From positions 1 through 64,000 of the forward strand of contig NZ_JALM01000038.1 in the NCBI RefSeq assembly GCF_000737195.2: a DNA stretch of 64,000 nucleotides, read 5' to 3'. Below, in pieces: positions 1 to 11,318 of the stretch; the stretch's first letter is position 1, and the number at the start of each line of letters is the position of its first letter. The notes beneath the pieces are model-generated. The model searched no databases and was not told where the DNA came from. It saw only the letters and a list, made by a program, of their open reading frames with translations. The position numbers and the translations under genes are program-made. Source of the stretch: Sciscionella sediminilitoris. GTDB taxonomy: Bacteria > Actinomycetota > Actinomycetes > Mycobacteriales > Pseudonocardiaceae.

Positions 1-15
1 CATGTCCCGCAACAG

Positions 16-867
16 CTAGAACCGCGGCGGACCGGCCTGCACCCGCCGCAGTACCGGGTCCAGCCGGATGATGTCCGCGTCGATGGGGCGCCGTTCGTCC
101 CACCAGTTCGCACCCGCCTCGGCGAGTGGCCCGACCAGTTCGGCCGCGGCCCCCGGATCCGCAGGGGAGACCCCACCGACGACGATGTCGAACGGCCCGG
201 AAGCGGTCCGATCCGCGGCGAACGCGGCGAGTTCGCGAACCTGTTCCGGCGCCGGGGCGGTGCCGTGGTCGGCACCGGGGAAGAACGGGACCACCCCGTC
301 CCAGCGCAGCGCGCGGCGCATCGGGCCGCGGCGGGGCCAGTTCCCGGCGATCCACACCGGCACCCGAGGCCGTTGCACCGGCGGCGGCAACAGCGCGACA
401 TCCCGTGCGGTGTAATGCTTTCCTTCATGATCGACCGGCTCGCCCGTCCAGTACCGGCCGAGTAGCCCGAGTCCCTCGTCCAGCCGTTCGGCGAGCAGCA
501 CCGGATCCGTCGGTTCGCCGAAACTGCCGTACTCGTCCTCGACCGGCGCCCCGAGCCCCGCGCCGAAGACCACGCGTCCCTCGCTCATGTTGTCCAGAGT
601 GGACACTTGCCTGGCGAGCTGCTGCGGGCGGCGCCGCGCGACGGGGGTGACCATGGCGCCGAGCCGGACGCGGTTCGTGGCCTGCGCTATCGCGCCCAGC
701 AGCAGCCAGGGATCCGCGACCGGGTAGCCGAGGCGTTTGTCGAACAGCACGTGATCCCAGACGAACACCGCGTCCCAGCCCGCGTCCTCGGCCGCCACCG
801 CCACCCGGGTCACCGCGCGGACGTCGGCGAAGTCCCCGAAGTTCGGAATGTTGATCGAGTACCGCAT
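16..867 (-). CDS. LLM-class flavin-dependent oxidoreductase
   Basis: A 283-residue protein of the bacterial luciferase-like (LLM) fold, expected to be an F420- or FMN-dependent oxidoreductase; the substrate is unknown. The N-terminus MRYSINIPNFGDF, the VFVWDHVLF segment near residue 37, and the RVRLGAMVTPVARRRP and ARQVSTLDNMSEGR blocks are typical of the family. The frame stays open to 933, but the ATG at 867 is preceded by GGGAGGA eight bases upstream, so I start there. It is divergent from the FAD monooxygenase at 1023, with a shared 155-bp intergenic region that carries two palindromes. Confidence 0.85.
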   Translation of the reverse strand: MRYSINIPNFGDFADVRAVTRVAVAAEDAGWDAVFVWDHVLFDKRLGYPVADPWLLLGAIAQATNRVRLGAMVTPVARRRPQQLARQVSTLDNMSEGRVVFGAGLGAPVEDEYGSFGEPTDPVLLAERLDEGLGLLGRYWTGEPVDHEGKHYTARDVALLPPPVQRPRVPVWIAGNWPRRGPMRRALRWDGVVPFFPGADHGTAPAPEQVRELAAFAADRTASGPFDIVVGGVSPADPGAAAELVGPLAEAGANWWDERRPIDADIIRLDPVLRRVQAGPPRF

Positions 868-956
868 GTCCGGATCCTCCCGTTCGGCCTGCCGCCCGAG
901 ACTAGGCGAACTCCGCCGTGTTCCGAAACTCATATTCGCACCGGTTCCGGGTCCGC

Positions 957-1004
957 TTGACTTCTCTGGAACATCGTTCCAGACTTGAGTGGAACGATGT
1001 TCCA
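957..1004 (+). promoter_or_regulatory. Promoter with two 15-bp palindromic operators
   Basis: Two palindromes of the form TGGAAC-N3-GTTCCA lie at 967-981 (centre ATC) and 990-1004 (centre GAT), 23 bp centre to centre. A TTGACT hexamer at 957-962 could be a -35 element, with a weak CAGACT at 980-985 as -10, so the first palindrome would fall between the promoter elements. The geometry is that of a TetR-family operator pair. No TetR gene is adjacent, so the repressor would act in trans. Promoter placement is inference; the palindromes are directly visible. Confidence 0.6.
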
Positions 1005-1022
1005 GAACCGAAGGAGTCCGTC

Positions 1023-2150
1023 ATGCACACCCCCGTCACGATCATCGGAGCCGGACTCGGCGGGCTCACCCTCGCCCGCGTCCTGCACGTACACGGAATC
1101 CCGGTCACGGTCTACGAGGCCGAGTCCTCCCCGACCGCCCGCGCACAGGGCGGGCTGCTCGACATTCACGAACACAACGGAGCACCCGCACTGCACGCGG
1201 CCGGGCTGACCGAGCAGTTCCGCGAGCTCGTCCTCGAGGGCCATCAGCAGTACCGGGTGCTCGACCGGGACGGCACGGTGCTGCTCGACATCCCCGACGA
1301 CGGCACCGGAGATCGCCCCGAGGTACCGCGCGGCGCGCTGCGCCGGATGCTGCTCGACTCGCTCCCGGAGGGCACCGTGCGGTGGGGCCACAAGGTGGCG
1401 GGCGTGCGTTCCCTCGGCGCGGGCCGGCACGAGGTGAGCTTCGCCGAGGGCGGCACCGTGGTCACCGGCCTGCTGGTCGGCGCGGACGGAGCCTGGTCCC
1501 GGGTCCGCCCACTGCTCTCCCCCGCGACACCCGAGTACATCGGCATGTCCTTCATCGAGACCTACCTGTTCGAGAGCGACACCCGGCATCCGGCGAGCGC
1601 CAAGGCGGTCGGCGGTGGTTCACTCTGGTCGCTCGCGCCGGGGAAGGGAATCCAGGCGCACCGGGAAACCGGCGGAACCCTGCACAGTTATGTGGCGCTG
1701 AGCAAACCGCGGGACTGGTTCACCGGAATCGAGTCCGCCGACCCCGGAGCGGCCGCCGCGCGCCTCGCGCAAGAGTTCGACGGCTGGGCACCCGAGCTCA
1801 CCGCCCTGATCACCGAGGCCGAGGAAGGACCGATCCTGCGGCCGCTGCACACCCTGCCGGCCGGGCATTCCTGGGACCGCGTGCCCGGCGTGACCCTGAT
1901 CGGCGACGCCGCCCATCTCGCGCCGCCGAACGGTGAGGGCGCCAACCTGGCCATGCAGGACGGTGCCGAACTCGGCGAGGCCATCGCCGCCGCGCACCCG
2001 GGCGAGCTCGACACCGCGCTCGGTGAGTTCGAACGGGCGATGTTCCCGCGCGGCGCCGCGGAAGCCGCTGAGGGAGTTCAGCTCTACGAGTTCATGTTCG
2101 GCCCGGATGCCCCGCACAGCCTCGTCGCCGCGTTCGCCGCGGACCAGTAG
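1023..2150 (+). CDS. FAD-dependent monooxygenase (TetX/PHBH-like)
   Basis: A 375-residue class A flavoprotein hydroxylase. The N-terminal dinucleotide-binding motif GAGLGGLTLARVL sits at residues 8-20 followed by an acidic VYEAE end, and the second FAD motif GDAAHLAPPNGEGANLAMQDG is near residue 300. The size and the NGEGANLA variant resemble TetX-like tetracycline monooxygenases and related aromatic hydroxylases, but the substrate cannot be assigned. The ATG at 1023 has AAGGAG nine bases upstream; the upstream in-frame extension overlaps the operators and is not used. Expression is probably controlled by the palindrome pair at 967-1004. Confidence 0.8.
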   Translation: MHTPVTIIGAGLGGLTLARVLHVHGIPVTVYEAESSPTARAQGGLLDIHEHNGAPALHAAGLTEQFRELVLEGHQQYRVLDRDGTVLLDIPDDGTGDRPEVPRGALRRMLLDSLPEGTVRWGHKVAGVRSLGAGRHEVSFAEGGTVVTGLLVGADGAWSRVRPLLSPATPEYIGMSFIETYLFESDTRHPASAKAVGGGSLWSLAPGKGIQAHRETGGTLHSYVALSKPRDWFTGIESADPGAAAARLAQEFDGWAPELTALITEAEEGPILRPLHTLPAGHSWDRVPGVTLIGDAAHLAPPNGEGANLAMQDGAELGEAIAAAHPGELDTALGEFERAMFPRGAAEAAEGVQLYEFMFGPDAPHSLVAAFAADQ

Positions 2151-2201
2151 GCCGGATGCTGCTAGCTTGCCGGGTGGACACCGGTGACGGGAGGCCTTGC
2201 C

Positions 2202-3098
2202 ATGGCGGAGTTCGGCTTCGAGCGCGATCTGGTGCGGGCGCTGGTGGCCGAACAGCATCCGGATCTCGCCGGGCTCGAACTCCGCGAGGTGCCCGGTGGC
2301 TGGGGCAACCAGCAGTGGCGTCTCGGCCCGGAACTGGCCGTGCGGCTGCCGCGCACCGAACGCGCCCCGTACCTGCTGCGCATCGAGCAGCGGTGGCTGC
2401 CAGGGCTCGCGGAACGCCTGCCGCTGCCGACGCCGGTCCCGGTGCGCGTCGGTGAACCCTCGGACCTGTTCGAGCACACCTGGACGATCACCCGCTGGGT
2501 CGATGGCGAACCCGCGGACCGGACGCCGATCACCTGCCCCGGTGCGGCGGAAACCCTGGCGGAGTTCCTGGCTGCACTGCACCGCGAAGCGCCTGCCGAG
2601 GCGCCGGTGAATCCCACGCGCAGCGGGCCGATGGCCGGGCTGCAGGACGGATTCGACGATGCCCTGGAGGTGATCGCCGGGGAGCCGGAAAGCGAAGCGG
2701 CCCGCGCAGTCTGGGCGAAGGCCGTCGCCGCACCGGTCTGGCTGCACAACGATCTGCATCCGGCGAACGTGATCGTGCGGGACAGGACGCTGGCCGGAGT
2801 GATCGACTTCGGCGATGTGGGCGCGGGCGATCCCGCCGTCGATCTGGCGGCCGCCTGGGTTCTGCTGCCCGCGGGCACGGCGGAGCGGTTCTTCGACGCG
2901 TACCCGGACACCGGCGAGGCCACCCGCGTGCGGGCCCGTGGCTGGGCCGTGCTGCGCGCCCTGCTCCTGATCCGCATCGGCCGCAACGGCAGGCACGGGC
3001 TTCCCGGCGGCAAACCGAGCTGGGAACCCGCGGGGCGGGCCGCTCTCGAACGTGCGCTGACCGGGAACCAGCCGAGCCGAGCAGCGAACCGGCCATGA
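2202..3098 (+). CDS. Phosphotransferase, aminoglycoside/choline kinase (APH) family
   Basis: A 298-residue protein kinase-like small-molecule phosphotransferase. The catalytic loop HNDLHPANVIV (near residue 183) and the metal-binding IDFGDVGAGDPAVDLA motif are intact, and the N-lobe GGWGNQQWRLG resembles an ATP-binding strand. The substrate could be an aminoglycoside, macrolide, choline or another alcohol; nothing here decides it. The ATG at 2202 has GGGAGG seven bases before it and is preferred over the GTG at 2184. Its stop overlaps the next gene by ATGA, so the two are probably translationally coupled. Confidence 0.8.
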   Translation: MAEFGFERDLVRALVAEQHPDLAGLELREVPGGWGNQQWRLGPELAVRLPRTERAPYLLRIEQRWLPGLAERLPLPTPVPVRVGEPSDLFEHTWTITRWVDGEPADRTPITCPGAAETLAEFLAALHREAPAEAPVNPTRSGPMAGLQDGFDDALEVIAGEPESEAARAVWAKAVAAPVWLHNDLHPANVIVRDRTLAGVIDFGDVGAGDPAVDLAAAWVLLPAGTAERFFDAYPDTGEATRVRARGWAVLRALLLIRIGRNGRHGLPGGKPSWEPAGRAALERALTGNQPSRAANRP

Positions 3099-3826
3099 CC
3101 GCGAAAACCGCACTGATCACCGGGACCAGCCGCCCGGCCGGGCTCGGCTACGCGGTGGCCCGCCAACTCACCGAGCTCGGCCACCACGTCGTCCTCACCG
3201 CGCGTGAACTCGCCCGCGCCGAATCGCTGGCCGAGCGGTTGCGCCAGGACGGCTACCCGGCAACCGCACTGCGCCTGGACCTGACCGAGCGGGCGAGCAT
3301 GGACGCGGCAGCCGAATACCTCACCGGGACCTTCGGGCGGCTGGACGTGTTGATCAACAACGCCAGCGATGTGCCGGATTTCCGGACCCTGTCCGCGCTC
3401 GAGGCCGATATGGACGCCGTGCGCTCCGCGATCGAGGTCGACGCGCTCGGCCCGTGGGCGCTGGTCCAGTCGATGCTGCCGCTGTTGAGAGCCGCGCCCG
3501 CGGCCCGGATCGTGAACGTCTCCAGCCTTTCCGCCCAGCAGATCGCCACCGGGCTCGATCTCGGCGCGAGCCTGCGCTCCCCCGCCCACTCGATGGGCAA
3601 GTACCTGCTCGACGTGCTGACCACGGTGCTCGCCAAGGCCTTCGCGGACACCCCGATCCTGGTCAACGCCGTCGATCCGGGCGATACCGCCACCCATCCC
3701 GAACGGGGCGACGACGACAACGACCGCCCGGCCGCGGAGAGCGCACGGGGCATCGTCTGGGCGGCCACCCTCGGCGCGGACGGCCCCACCGGCGGCCTCT
3801 TCCGGGACGGGGAACCGGTGCGCTGA
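3095..3826 (+). CDS. SDR family protein with altered catalytic tyrosine
   Basis: A 243-residue Rossmann protein of the short-chain dehydrogenase family. It has the cofactor motif TGTSRPAGLG (9-18), the NNAS motif (88-91) and the catalytic serine region VSSLS (142-146). In the YxxxK position the sequence is HSMGK, so His165 stands where the catalytic Tyr is expected, with Lys169 kept. The enzyme may be inactive, binding-only or use another proton donor. It overlaps the phosphotransferase by 4 nt and ends 4 nt from the convergent SDR at 3831. Confidence 0.75.
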   Translation: MTAKTALITGTSRPAGLGYAVARQLTELGHHVVLTARELARAESLAERLRQDGYPATALRLDLTERASMDAAAEYLTGTFGRLDVLINNASDVPDFRTLSALEADMDAVRSAIEVDALGPWALVQSMLPLLRAAPAARIVNVSSLSAQQIATGLDLGASLRSPAHSMGKYLLDVLTTVLAKAFADTPILVNAVDPGDTATHPERGDDDNDRPAAESARGIVWAATLGADGPTGGLFRDGEPVR

Positions 3827-3830
3827 TCCT

Positions 3831-4769
3831 TCATCGCGGGAAGGCGGCGCCGGTGAGTTCCTCGGAGATCCGCCACATCCGTTCGGCGTCCTCGGTGCCG
3901 CGCAGCCGGGAGTACAGGGCCTGTTCGGCTGGTGCGCCGGAGTAGTGCAGCGGCCCGCTGGGACCGTAGAGCCGGGCGCCTGTCTCGGGTGTGGTGGCCG
4001 CCAGCAGCGCGGGCAGAAGCGCGGTCTCGGCCGTCCCGAACAGGATGCCGCGACGGGACAGCGCATGGATGACCCGGGCGAGCGGAGTGGGCCGCGCGCG
4101 GCCGAGTTCGGGGCGCGCGGCGAGCAGATTGGTGGCCGCGACACCCGGATGGGCGAGGTTGCTGGTGATCCCCCAGCCTCCGGCCCGGCTTCGCCGATCC
4201 AGTTCGAGACCGAACAGGCCGAACGCGATCTTCGACTGACTGTAGGCGCGCTGACCGTGGTAGGACCGCTCCCAGTTCAGGTCGTCCCAGTTGATGGCGT
4301 GCTGGTTCGCGGCGACGCTGATCTGCGAGGTCACCCGCGCCCGTCCGGCGCGCAGCAACGGAAGCAGCCCGGCGACGAGGGCGAAGTGGCCCAGGTGGTT
4401 GCTGCCGAACTGCAGCTCGAACCCTTCGGCGGTGCTGCGCCGTTGCGGCGGGGTCATCACCCCGGCGTTGTTGACCAGGATATGGATCGGACGGTTCTCG
4501 CCGCGCAACGTGGCGCCCAGCGCGGTGACCGAGTCCAGCGAGGACAGGTCGAGCTCGCGCAGGGACAGCGCCGCTTCCGGATGGCGCTGCCTGATCCTGG
4601 CCACCGCCGCCTCCCCCTTGGCCGCGTTGCGGACGGGCAGGACGACCTCGGCACCGGCGGCGGCCAGCCGCTCGGTCAGGCCGAGTCCGACGCCGTCGCT
4701 GGCGCCGGTGACCACGGCGAGTTTCCCGGAAAGGTCTCCGAGGGTGATGTCCGGTCGGCTGGGCGCCAT
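3831..4769 (-). CDS. SDR family oxidoreductase (retinol dehydrogenase-like)
   Basis: A 312-residue short-chain dehydrogenase of the retinol/WW-domain oxidoreductase-like subgroup. The cofactor motif TGASDGVG is near residue 21, followed by NNAGVM, and the active site YSQSK is intact. The segment between NNAGVM and YSQSK, with its [20 protein letters not shown] stretch, is typical of that subgroup. An AGGAGC sequence precedes the ATG at 4769. It is divergent from the XRE regulator at 4907 across 137 bp, which suggests that the regulator controls it. The substrate is unknown. Confidence 0.8.
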   Translation of the reverse strand: MAPSRPDITLGDLSGKLAVVTGASDGVGLGLTERLAAAGAEVVLPVRNAAKGEAAVARIRQRHPEAALSLRELDLSSLDSVTALGATLRGENRPIHILVNNAGVMTPPQRRSTAEGFELQFGSNHLGHFALVAGLLPLLRAGRARVTSQISVAANQHAINWDDLNWERSYHGQRAYSQSKIAFGLFGLELDRRSRAGGWGITSNLAHPGVAATNLLAARPELGRARPTPLARVIHALSRRGILFGTAETALLPALLAATTPETGARLYGPSGPLHYSGAPAEQALYSRLRGTEDAERMWRISEELTGAAFPR

Positions 4770-4906
4770 GTGCTGCTCCTGGGTTCGCTGGACGGTGTGC
4801 CTTCAGGCTGCGCCGGATCCACGGGCGCAGCCACGGCCTGTCGATCCCAGGCAAACCGCGGAATCGTCAGGCACACTGGGCAGCACCGGAACGAGGAGGG
4901 AAAGCC

Positions 4907-7302
<2,396 letters not shown>

Positions 7303-7357
7303 ACGTCGATCCAGCGGTCATGGGTCTCACCTCCCCGGCGATGTCACGGTCGGCCAC

Positions 7358-7395
7358 AGATTACCGGCCCGAACAGCACCGGTGCCAACCGTTTT
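7358..7395 (-). promoter_or_regulatory. WhiB7-type promoter for the leader/Rox transcript
   Basis: Read on the minus strand, AAAA (7395-7392), three bases, then the hexamer TTGGCA (7388-7383) and a -10-like TAATCT (7363-7358) with a 19-bp spacer; GGTAAT with a 17-bp spacer is the alternative. An A/T-rich patch three bases upstream of the -35 element is the recognised feature of WhiB7/WblC-dependent promoters, which drive antibiotic-resistance genes. The element begins within the stop codon of the upstream NlpC/P60 gene, so the leader transcript is likely separate from it. Assignment to WhiB7 is inference. Confidence 0.45.
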
Positions 7396-8621
7396 CAGCC
7401 GACCACGCGGCCCGCTCCGGCGAAGTCGTCCCCGGGCTTGGTGTACGGATGCACCTGCACGGCCTGCCCGAAGGTGGGCGCGTCGATCATCTGGTGGTTG
7501 CCGATGTAGATCCCGACGTGGTGGATCTTGCCCGCCGGATTGCCGAAGAACACCAGATCACCGAGCCGCGGATCCTGGCCCTTCGGCACCGGCGGGGTGT
7601 CCCGGAACTGCCAGTCGGCCATCCGGCGCAACTGGATGCCCTGCGCGGCGTAGGCCTCGGTGGTCAGCCCGGAGCAGTCGAAACCGCCGTGGTCTCCGCC
7701 GCCCTTGCCGTTACCGCCCCAGACGTAGGGCAGCCCGATCTTGGAGATGGCGAACTCGACCGCGTGCAGCGGCTGGGGTTTCGGCGGATTCGGATCCTGG
7801 GAGACGGTGCCGTACACCGTCGCGGTGGCCAGCACCCGGTGCAGGAACAGCGGTGCGTCATCGATCCGCGAGACCGCCCGCCACCACGCCCCGCCGTCGG
7901 CGAGATCGGCTCCGTCGGCGCACAGTGTCCTGCCCGCGGCGAGCACCGCGTCGTCGAAGCTCTCCGGGTCCCCCTTGCCGGTGCCGTTCGCGCTGCCGCC
8001 GTACCGCTTCCACTGGGCGCTGGTCAGCTGCATGGGCCCGCGCGCCGCGGGTTTCGACACGACCTTGTCGAAGAAATCGCGCAGTTCCACGTTGCCGATC
8101 GGCTCGGCGGTCGTGCCGTCGGCGCCGATCCCACCGCCCGCGCGGCCGTGGTCGGTGGTCTGCTTGCCGACACCGGCCAGCGTCACCCAGGACATGTGGC
8201 AGGCGGGCTGCTGCTTGTTCAGCGTGACCGTGGCCTTGGCATAGGAGGTCATCGCCCGCTCCGGGATGTCGAGCCACCCGGAGATCTGCTTGACCCAGTC
8301 CTCGAACGCGCTGCCGGAATCCGTGTCGTCCGGGGGAACGGCGACCTTGCGGCCGATCGCCTGCGGCAGTCCGGCCTTCGTCGGCGGCGTGTTCGCCGAG
8401 GGCTTCCCCGTCTCCGCGGGCGGTGCGCTCGCGTCCGCAGCCGCTCGTGGCTCGGCATCGGTGGAAAGCAACTGGCTCGCCGTGACGATGCCGCCGACCG
8501 CGAGGGCCACCACCACGATGACCGCGATGATCATCGGACGGCGACGTCCACCACCCTGCCCGGCACCCTGCCCGCCACGGTGCCCGTCATCGGGCTCGTT
8601 CGAGTCCATGGGTGTACTCAT
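7395..8621 (-). CDS. Membrane-anchored NlpC/P60 peptidase with degenerate SLT domain
   Basis: A 408-residue cell-wall protein. A cytoplasmic Gly/Arg-rich tail is followed by one membrane segment (about 30-50, IIAVIVVVALAVGG) and a Pro/Ala/Thr linker (53-98). A lytic-transglycosylase-like fold (about 105-270) has LAGVGKQTTDHGR at 148-160, with Thr155 where the catalytic Glu of the LAGIGxxES motif is expected. The C-terminal NlpC/P60 domain (about 285-408) has Cys316 (FDCSG) and His367/368 (IHHVGIYIG). It probably cleaves peptide stems outside the membrane. The gene begins 5 nt after the pafA stop, so the two are probably cotranscribed. The ATG at 8609 is an alternative start. Confidence 0.85.
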   Translation of the reverse strand: MSTPMDSNEPDDGHRGGQGAGQGGGRRRPMIIAVIVVVALAVGGIVTASQLLSTDAEPRAAADASAPPAETGKPSANTPPTKAGLPQAIGRKVAVPPDDTDSGSAFEDWVKQISGWLDIPERAMTSYAKATVTLNKQQPACHMSWVTLAGVGKQTTDHGRAGGGIGADGTTAEPIGNVELRDFFDKVVSKPAARGPMQLTSAQWKRYGGSANGTGKGDPESFDDAVLAAGRTLCADGADLADGGAWWRAVSRIDDAPLFLHRVLATATVYGTVSQDPNPPKPQPLHAVEFAISKIGLPYVWGGNGKGGGDHGGFDCSGLTTEAYAAQGIQLRRMADWQFRDTPPVPKGQDPRLGDLVFFGNPAGKIHHVGIYIGNHQMIDAPTFGQAVQVHPYTKPGDDFAGAGRVVG

Positions 8622-8626
8622 ACCAG

Positions 8627-9985
8627 CTACAACGAAGCGATGAGTCGTTCGACGCGCTCGTCCACCGCGCGGAACGGGTCCTTGCACAGCACGGTGCGCT
8701 GGGCCTGGTCGTTGAGCTTGAGGTGCACCCAGTCCACGGTGAAGTCCCGGCCCGCGGACTGTGCCGCGGCGATGAAGTCCCCGCGCAGCTTGGCCCGCGT
8801 GGTCTGCGGCGGGGTGTCCTTGGCGGCCTCGATGTCCCCGTCGTCGGTCACCCGGTCCACCGCGCCCTTGCGCTGCAGCAGGTCGAACAGGCCGCGCCCG
8901 CGCCGGATGTCGTGGTAGGCCAGATCGAGCTGGGCGATACGCGGATTCGACAGCTCCATGCCGTGCTTGCTCTGGTAGCGCTCGAGCAGCCGGCGCTTGA
9001 TGGCCCAGTCGACCTCCCGGTCGATCTTGGACAGGTCCTGGGCCTCCACCGCGTCCAGCGTGCGGCCCCACAGCTCCACGATCCGGTCCATCACCGGGTC
9101 GGGTTCCCGGCCCGCCACGTACTCGACCGCGCGCGCGTAGTACTCGCGCTGAATGTCCAGCGCGCTGGCCTCGCGCCCGCCCGCGAGCCGGATCAGCCGC
9201 CGCCCGGTCAGGTCGTGGCTGATCTCCCGGATCGCGCGGATCGGGTTGTCCAGGGAGAAGTCGCGGAACTGCACCCCGGCCTCGATCATCTCCAGCACCA
9301 GGTGCGCGCTTCCGACCTTGAGCAGGGTGGTGACCTCGGACATGTTCGAGTCGCCGACGATCACGTGCAGCCGCCGGTAGCGCTCGGCGTCCGCGTGCGG
9401 CTCGTCGCGGGTGTTGATGATCGGCCGGGAGCGGGTGGTCGCGCTGGACACGCCCTCCCAGATGTGCTCGGCGCGCTGGGAGAGGCAGTACACCGCCCCG
9501 CGCGGGGTCTGCAGCACCTTGCCCGCCCCGCACACCAGCTGGCGGGTGACCAGGAACGGCAGCAGCACGTCCGCGATCCTGGAGAACTCACCGGCGCGGG
9601 CCACCAGATAGTTCTCGTGGCAGCCGTAGGAGTTGCCCGCGGAGTCGGTGTTGTTCTTGAACAGGAAGATGTCCCCGCCGATGCCCTCGTCAGCGAGCCG
9701 GCGTTCGGCGTCCACGAGCAGGTCCTCGAGCAGCCGCTCCCCCGACTTGTCGTGGGTGACCAGCCCGACGAGGTCGTCGCACTCCGCCGTGGCGTACTCC
9801 GGGTGCGAGCCGACGTCGAGGTAGAGCCGTGAACCGTTGCGCAGGAACACGTTCGACGAACGGCCCCAGGAAACGACCCGCCGGAACAGGTACCGCGCCA
9901 CCTCGTCCGGGCTGAGCCTGCGCTGCCCGTGGAAGGTACAGGTGACGCCGAATTCTGTCTCGATGCCGAAGATCCGCCGCTGCAT
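8627..9985 (-). CDS. pafA: Pup-protein ligase PafA
   Basis: A 452-residue ligase that joins the C-terminal glutamate of Pup to substrate lysines using ATP. The start [16 protein letters not shown], the ATP-binding Glu in GIETEFG (residues 7-13), the catalytic-base region [13 protein letters not shown] with Asp57, and [23 protein letters not shown]-type core are characteristic. It lacks the extra loop found in Dop. The gene is about 4 kb from prcA, with a CocE hydrolase and two MFS genes lying between. It is divergent from the MFS gene at 10092 across about 106 bp. Confidence 0.97.
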   Translation of the reverse strand: MQRRIFGIETEFGVTCTFHGQRRLSPDEVARYLFRRVVSWGRSSNVFLRNGSRLYLDVGSHPEYATAECDDLVGLVTHDKSGERLLEDLLVDAERRLADEGIGGDIFLFKNNTDSAGNSYGCHENYLVARAGEFSRIADVLLPFLVTRQLVCGAGKVLQTPRGAVYCLSQRAEHIWEGVSSATTRSRPIINTRDEPHADAERYRRLHVIVGDSNMSEVTTLLKVGSAHLVLEMIEAGVQFRDFSLDNPIRAIREISHDLTGRRLIRLAGGREASALDIQREYYARAVEYVAGREPDPVMDRIVELWGRTLDAVEAQDLSKIDREVDWAIKRRLLERYQSKHGMELSNPRIAQLDLAYHDIRRGRGLFDLLQRKGAVDRVTDDGDIEAAKDTPPQTTRAKLRGDFIAAAQSAGRDFTVDWVHLKLNDQAQRTVLCKDPFRAVDERVERLIASL

Positions 9986-10091
9986 GCTTTCAGCCTACGG
10001 GCAATCACCCGCCGCGCGCGCGGGTCCGCGGGGATCGAATCGACATCGATGCGCTGTCAAGCCCCGTGAACCGATCACGTACCGTGCCTTC

Positions 10092-11318
10092 ATGACGACC
10101 ACCGCGCACCGTGAGGAGCTCTCTCCGCTGCGCATCCCCGCATTCCGCGCGCTCGCAGCCGGTCGGCTCATCGACATGCTCGGCAACTCGGTCGCCACCG
10201 TGGCGCTGGCCTTCGCGGTGCTGGATCTGACCGGTTCGCTGACCTATCTCGGCCTCGTCGTGGGTGCCCGCACCGTGGCGAACGTGGTCTTCGTGCTCTT
10301 CGGCGGGGTGCTCGCGGACCGGATGCCGCGCCGCCTGCTGCTCGTCTCCTCCACCGGCCTTGCCGCGGTGAGCCAGGCCGCGGTCGCCACCGTGGTGCTC
10401 ACCGGGATCGCCTCGGTGCCCCTGCTGGTGGTGCTCTCCGCGGTGAACGGGCTCGCCGCCGCGGTCGCGCTGCCCGCCTCCGCCGCGCTGCTCCCGCAGA
10501 CGGTGCCCGAGGGTGCGCGGCAGCGGGCGAACTCGGTCATCCGGCTGGGCATGAACGCGGCCAACATCCTCGGCGTCTCGGTCGGCGGGATCCTGGTCGC
10601 GGCGATCGGCCCCGGTCAGGGCCTGGCCATCGACGCGCTGAGCTTCGCGATCGCCGGACTGTGCTTCGCGCTGGTGCGGGTGGGGCCGCACACCACCGCC
10701 GAACGCTCCGAATCCCTGACCCGCCAGCTGCGGGACGGCTGGACCGAGGTGCGCTCCCGGGACTGGGTGTGGATCGTGGTCCTGACCTTCCTGGTGCTCA
10801 ACGCGTGTTTCGGCGCCTATATGGAAGTGCTCGGCCCGTACATCGCCGACACCAGTTTCGGCCGCAGGGACTGGGGCTTCATCGTCGGCGCGCAGGGGGT
10901 CGGACTGCTGTTCGGTGCACTGCTGGCGATGCGGATCCGGGTGCCGCGGCTGCTGCTGCTCGGCTGCGCCTGCATGGCCAGCATCGCGCTGATGCCGCTG
11001 ATGCTCGCGGTGTGGCCGTCCACGGTGCCGCTGATGCTCGCCGCGTTCGCCGCCGGACTGGGCCTGGACGTGTTCGCGGTCGCCTGGGACACCTCCCTGC
11101 AGCAGCACATCCCGGAGGACAAGCTGGCCAGGGTGGTCTCCTACGACATCCTGGGTTCGGTGATCGCCATCCCGGTCGCCCAGATCGCCGCCCCTCCGGT
11201 GGTGCACGCGATCGGGCTGGGGCCGACGCTGTGGGTGATGACCCTGGTGGTGCTCGGCTGCGTGCTCGCCATGGTCACCACCTCGGGAGTGCGTTCCCTG
11301 CGCCAGCCCAGGGTGTGA
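10092..11318 (+). CDS. MFS transporter (efflux type)
   Basis: A 408-residue major facilitator protein with about 12 predicted membrane segments. The loop between segments 2 and 3 reads GVLADRMPRRLLL, the expected G-x-x-x-D-R motif. The family resembles enterobactin/macrolide-type exporters, but no substrate can be named. The ATG at 10092 lacks a convincing ribosome site; a TACCGT hexamer at 10080-10085 lies only six bases before it, so a leaderless transcript is plausible. The upstream in-frame extension overlaps pafA antisense and is ignored. It ends directly against the convergent MFS gene (11318/11319). Confidence 0.85.
   Translation: MTTTAHREELSPLRIPAFRALAAGRLIDMLGNSVATVALAFAVLDLTGSLTYLGLVVGARTVANVVFVLFGGVLADRMPRRLLLVSSTGLAAVSQAAVATVVLTGIASVPLLVVLSAVNGLAAAVALPASAALLPQTVPEGARQRANSVIRLGMNAANILGVSVGGILVAAIGPGQGLAIDALSFAIAGLCFALVRVGPHTTAERSESLTRQLRDGWTEVRSRDWVWIVVLTFLVLNACFGAYMEVLGPYIADTSFGRRDWGFIVGAQGVGLLFGALLAMRIRVPRLLLLGCACMASIALMPLMLAVWPSTVPLMLAAFAAGLGLDVFAVAWDTSLQQHIPEDKLARVVSYDILGSVIAIPVAQIAAPPVVHAIGLGPTLWVMTLVVLGCVLAMVTTSGVRSLRQPRV

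Noticed and set aside
8622-9533. Upstream extension of the NlpC/P60 frame into pafA
   Set aside because: The extension is another frame of pafA. The membrane-anchored protein begins naturally at 8621, right after the pafA stop.
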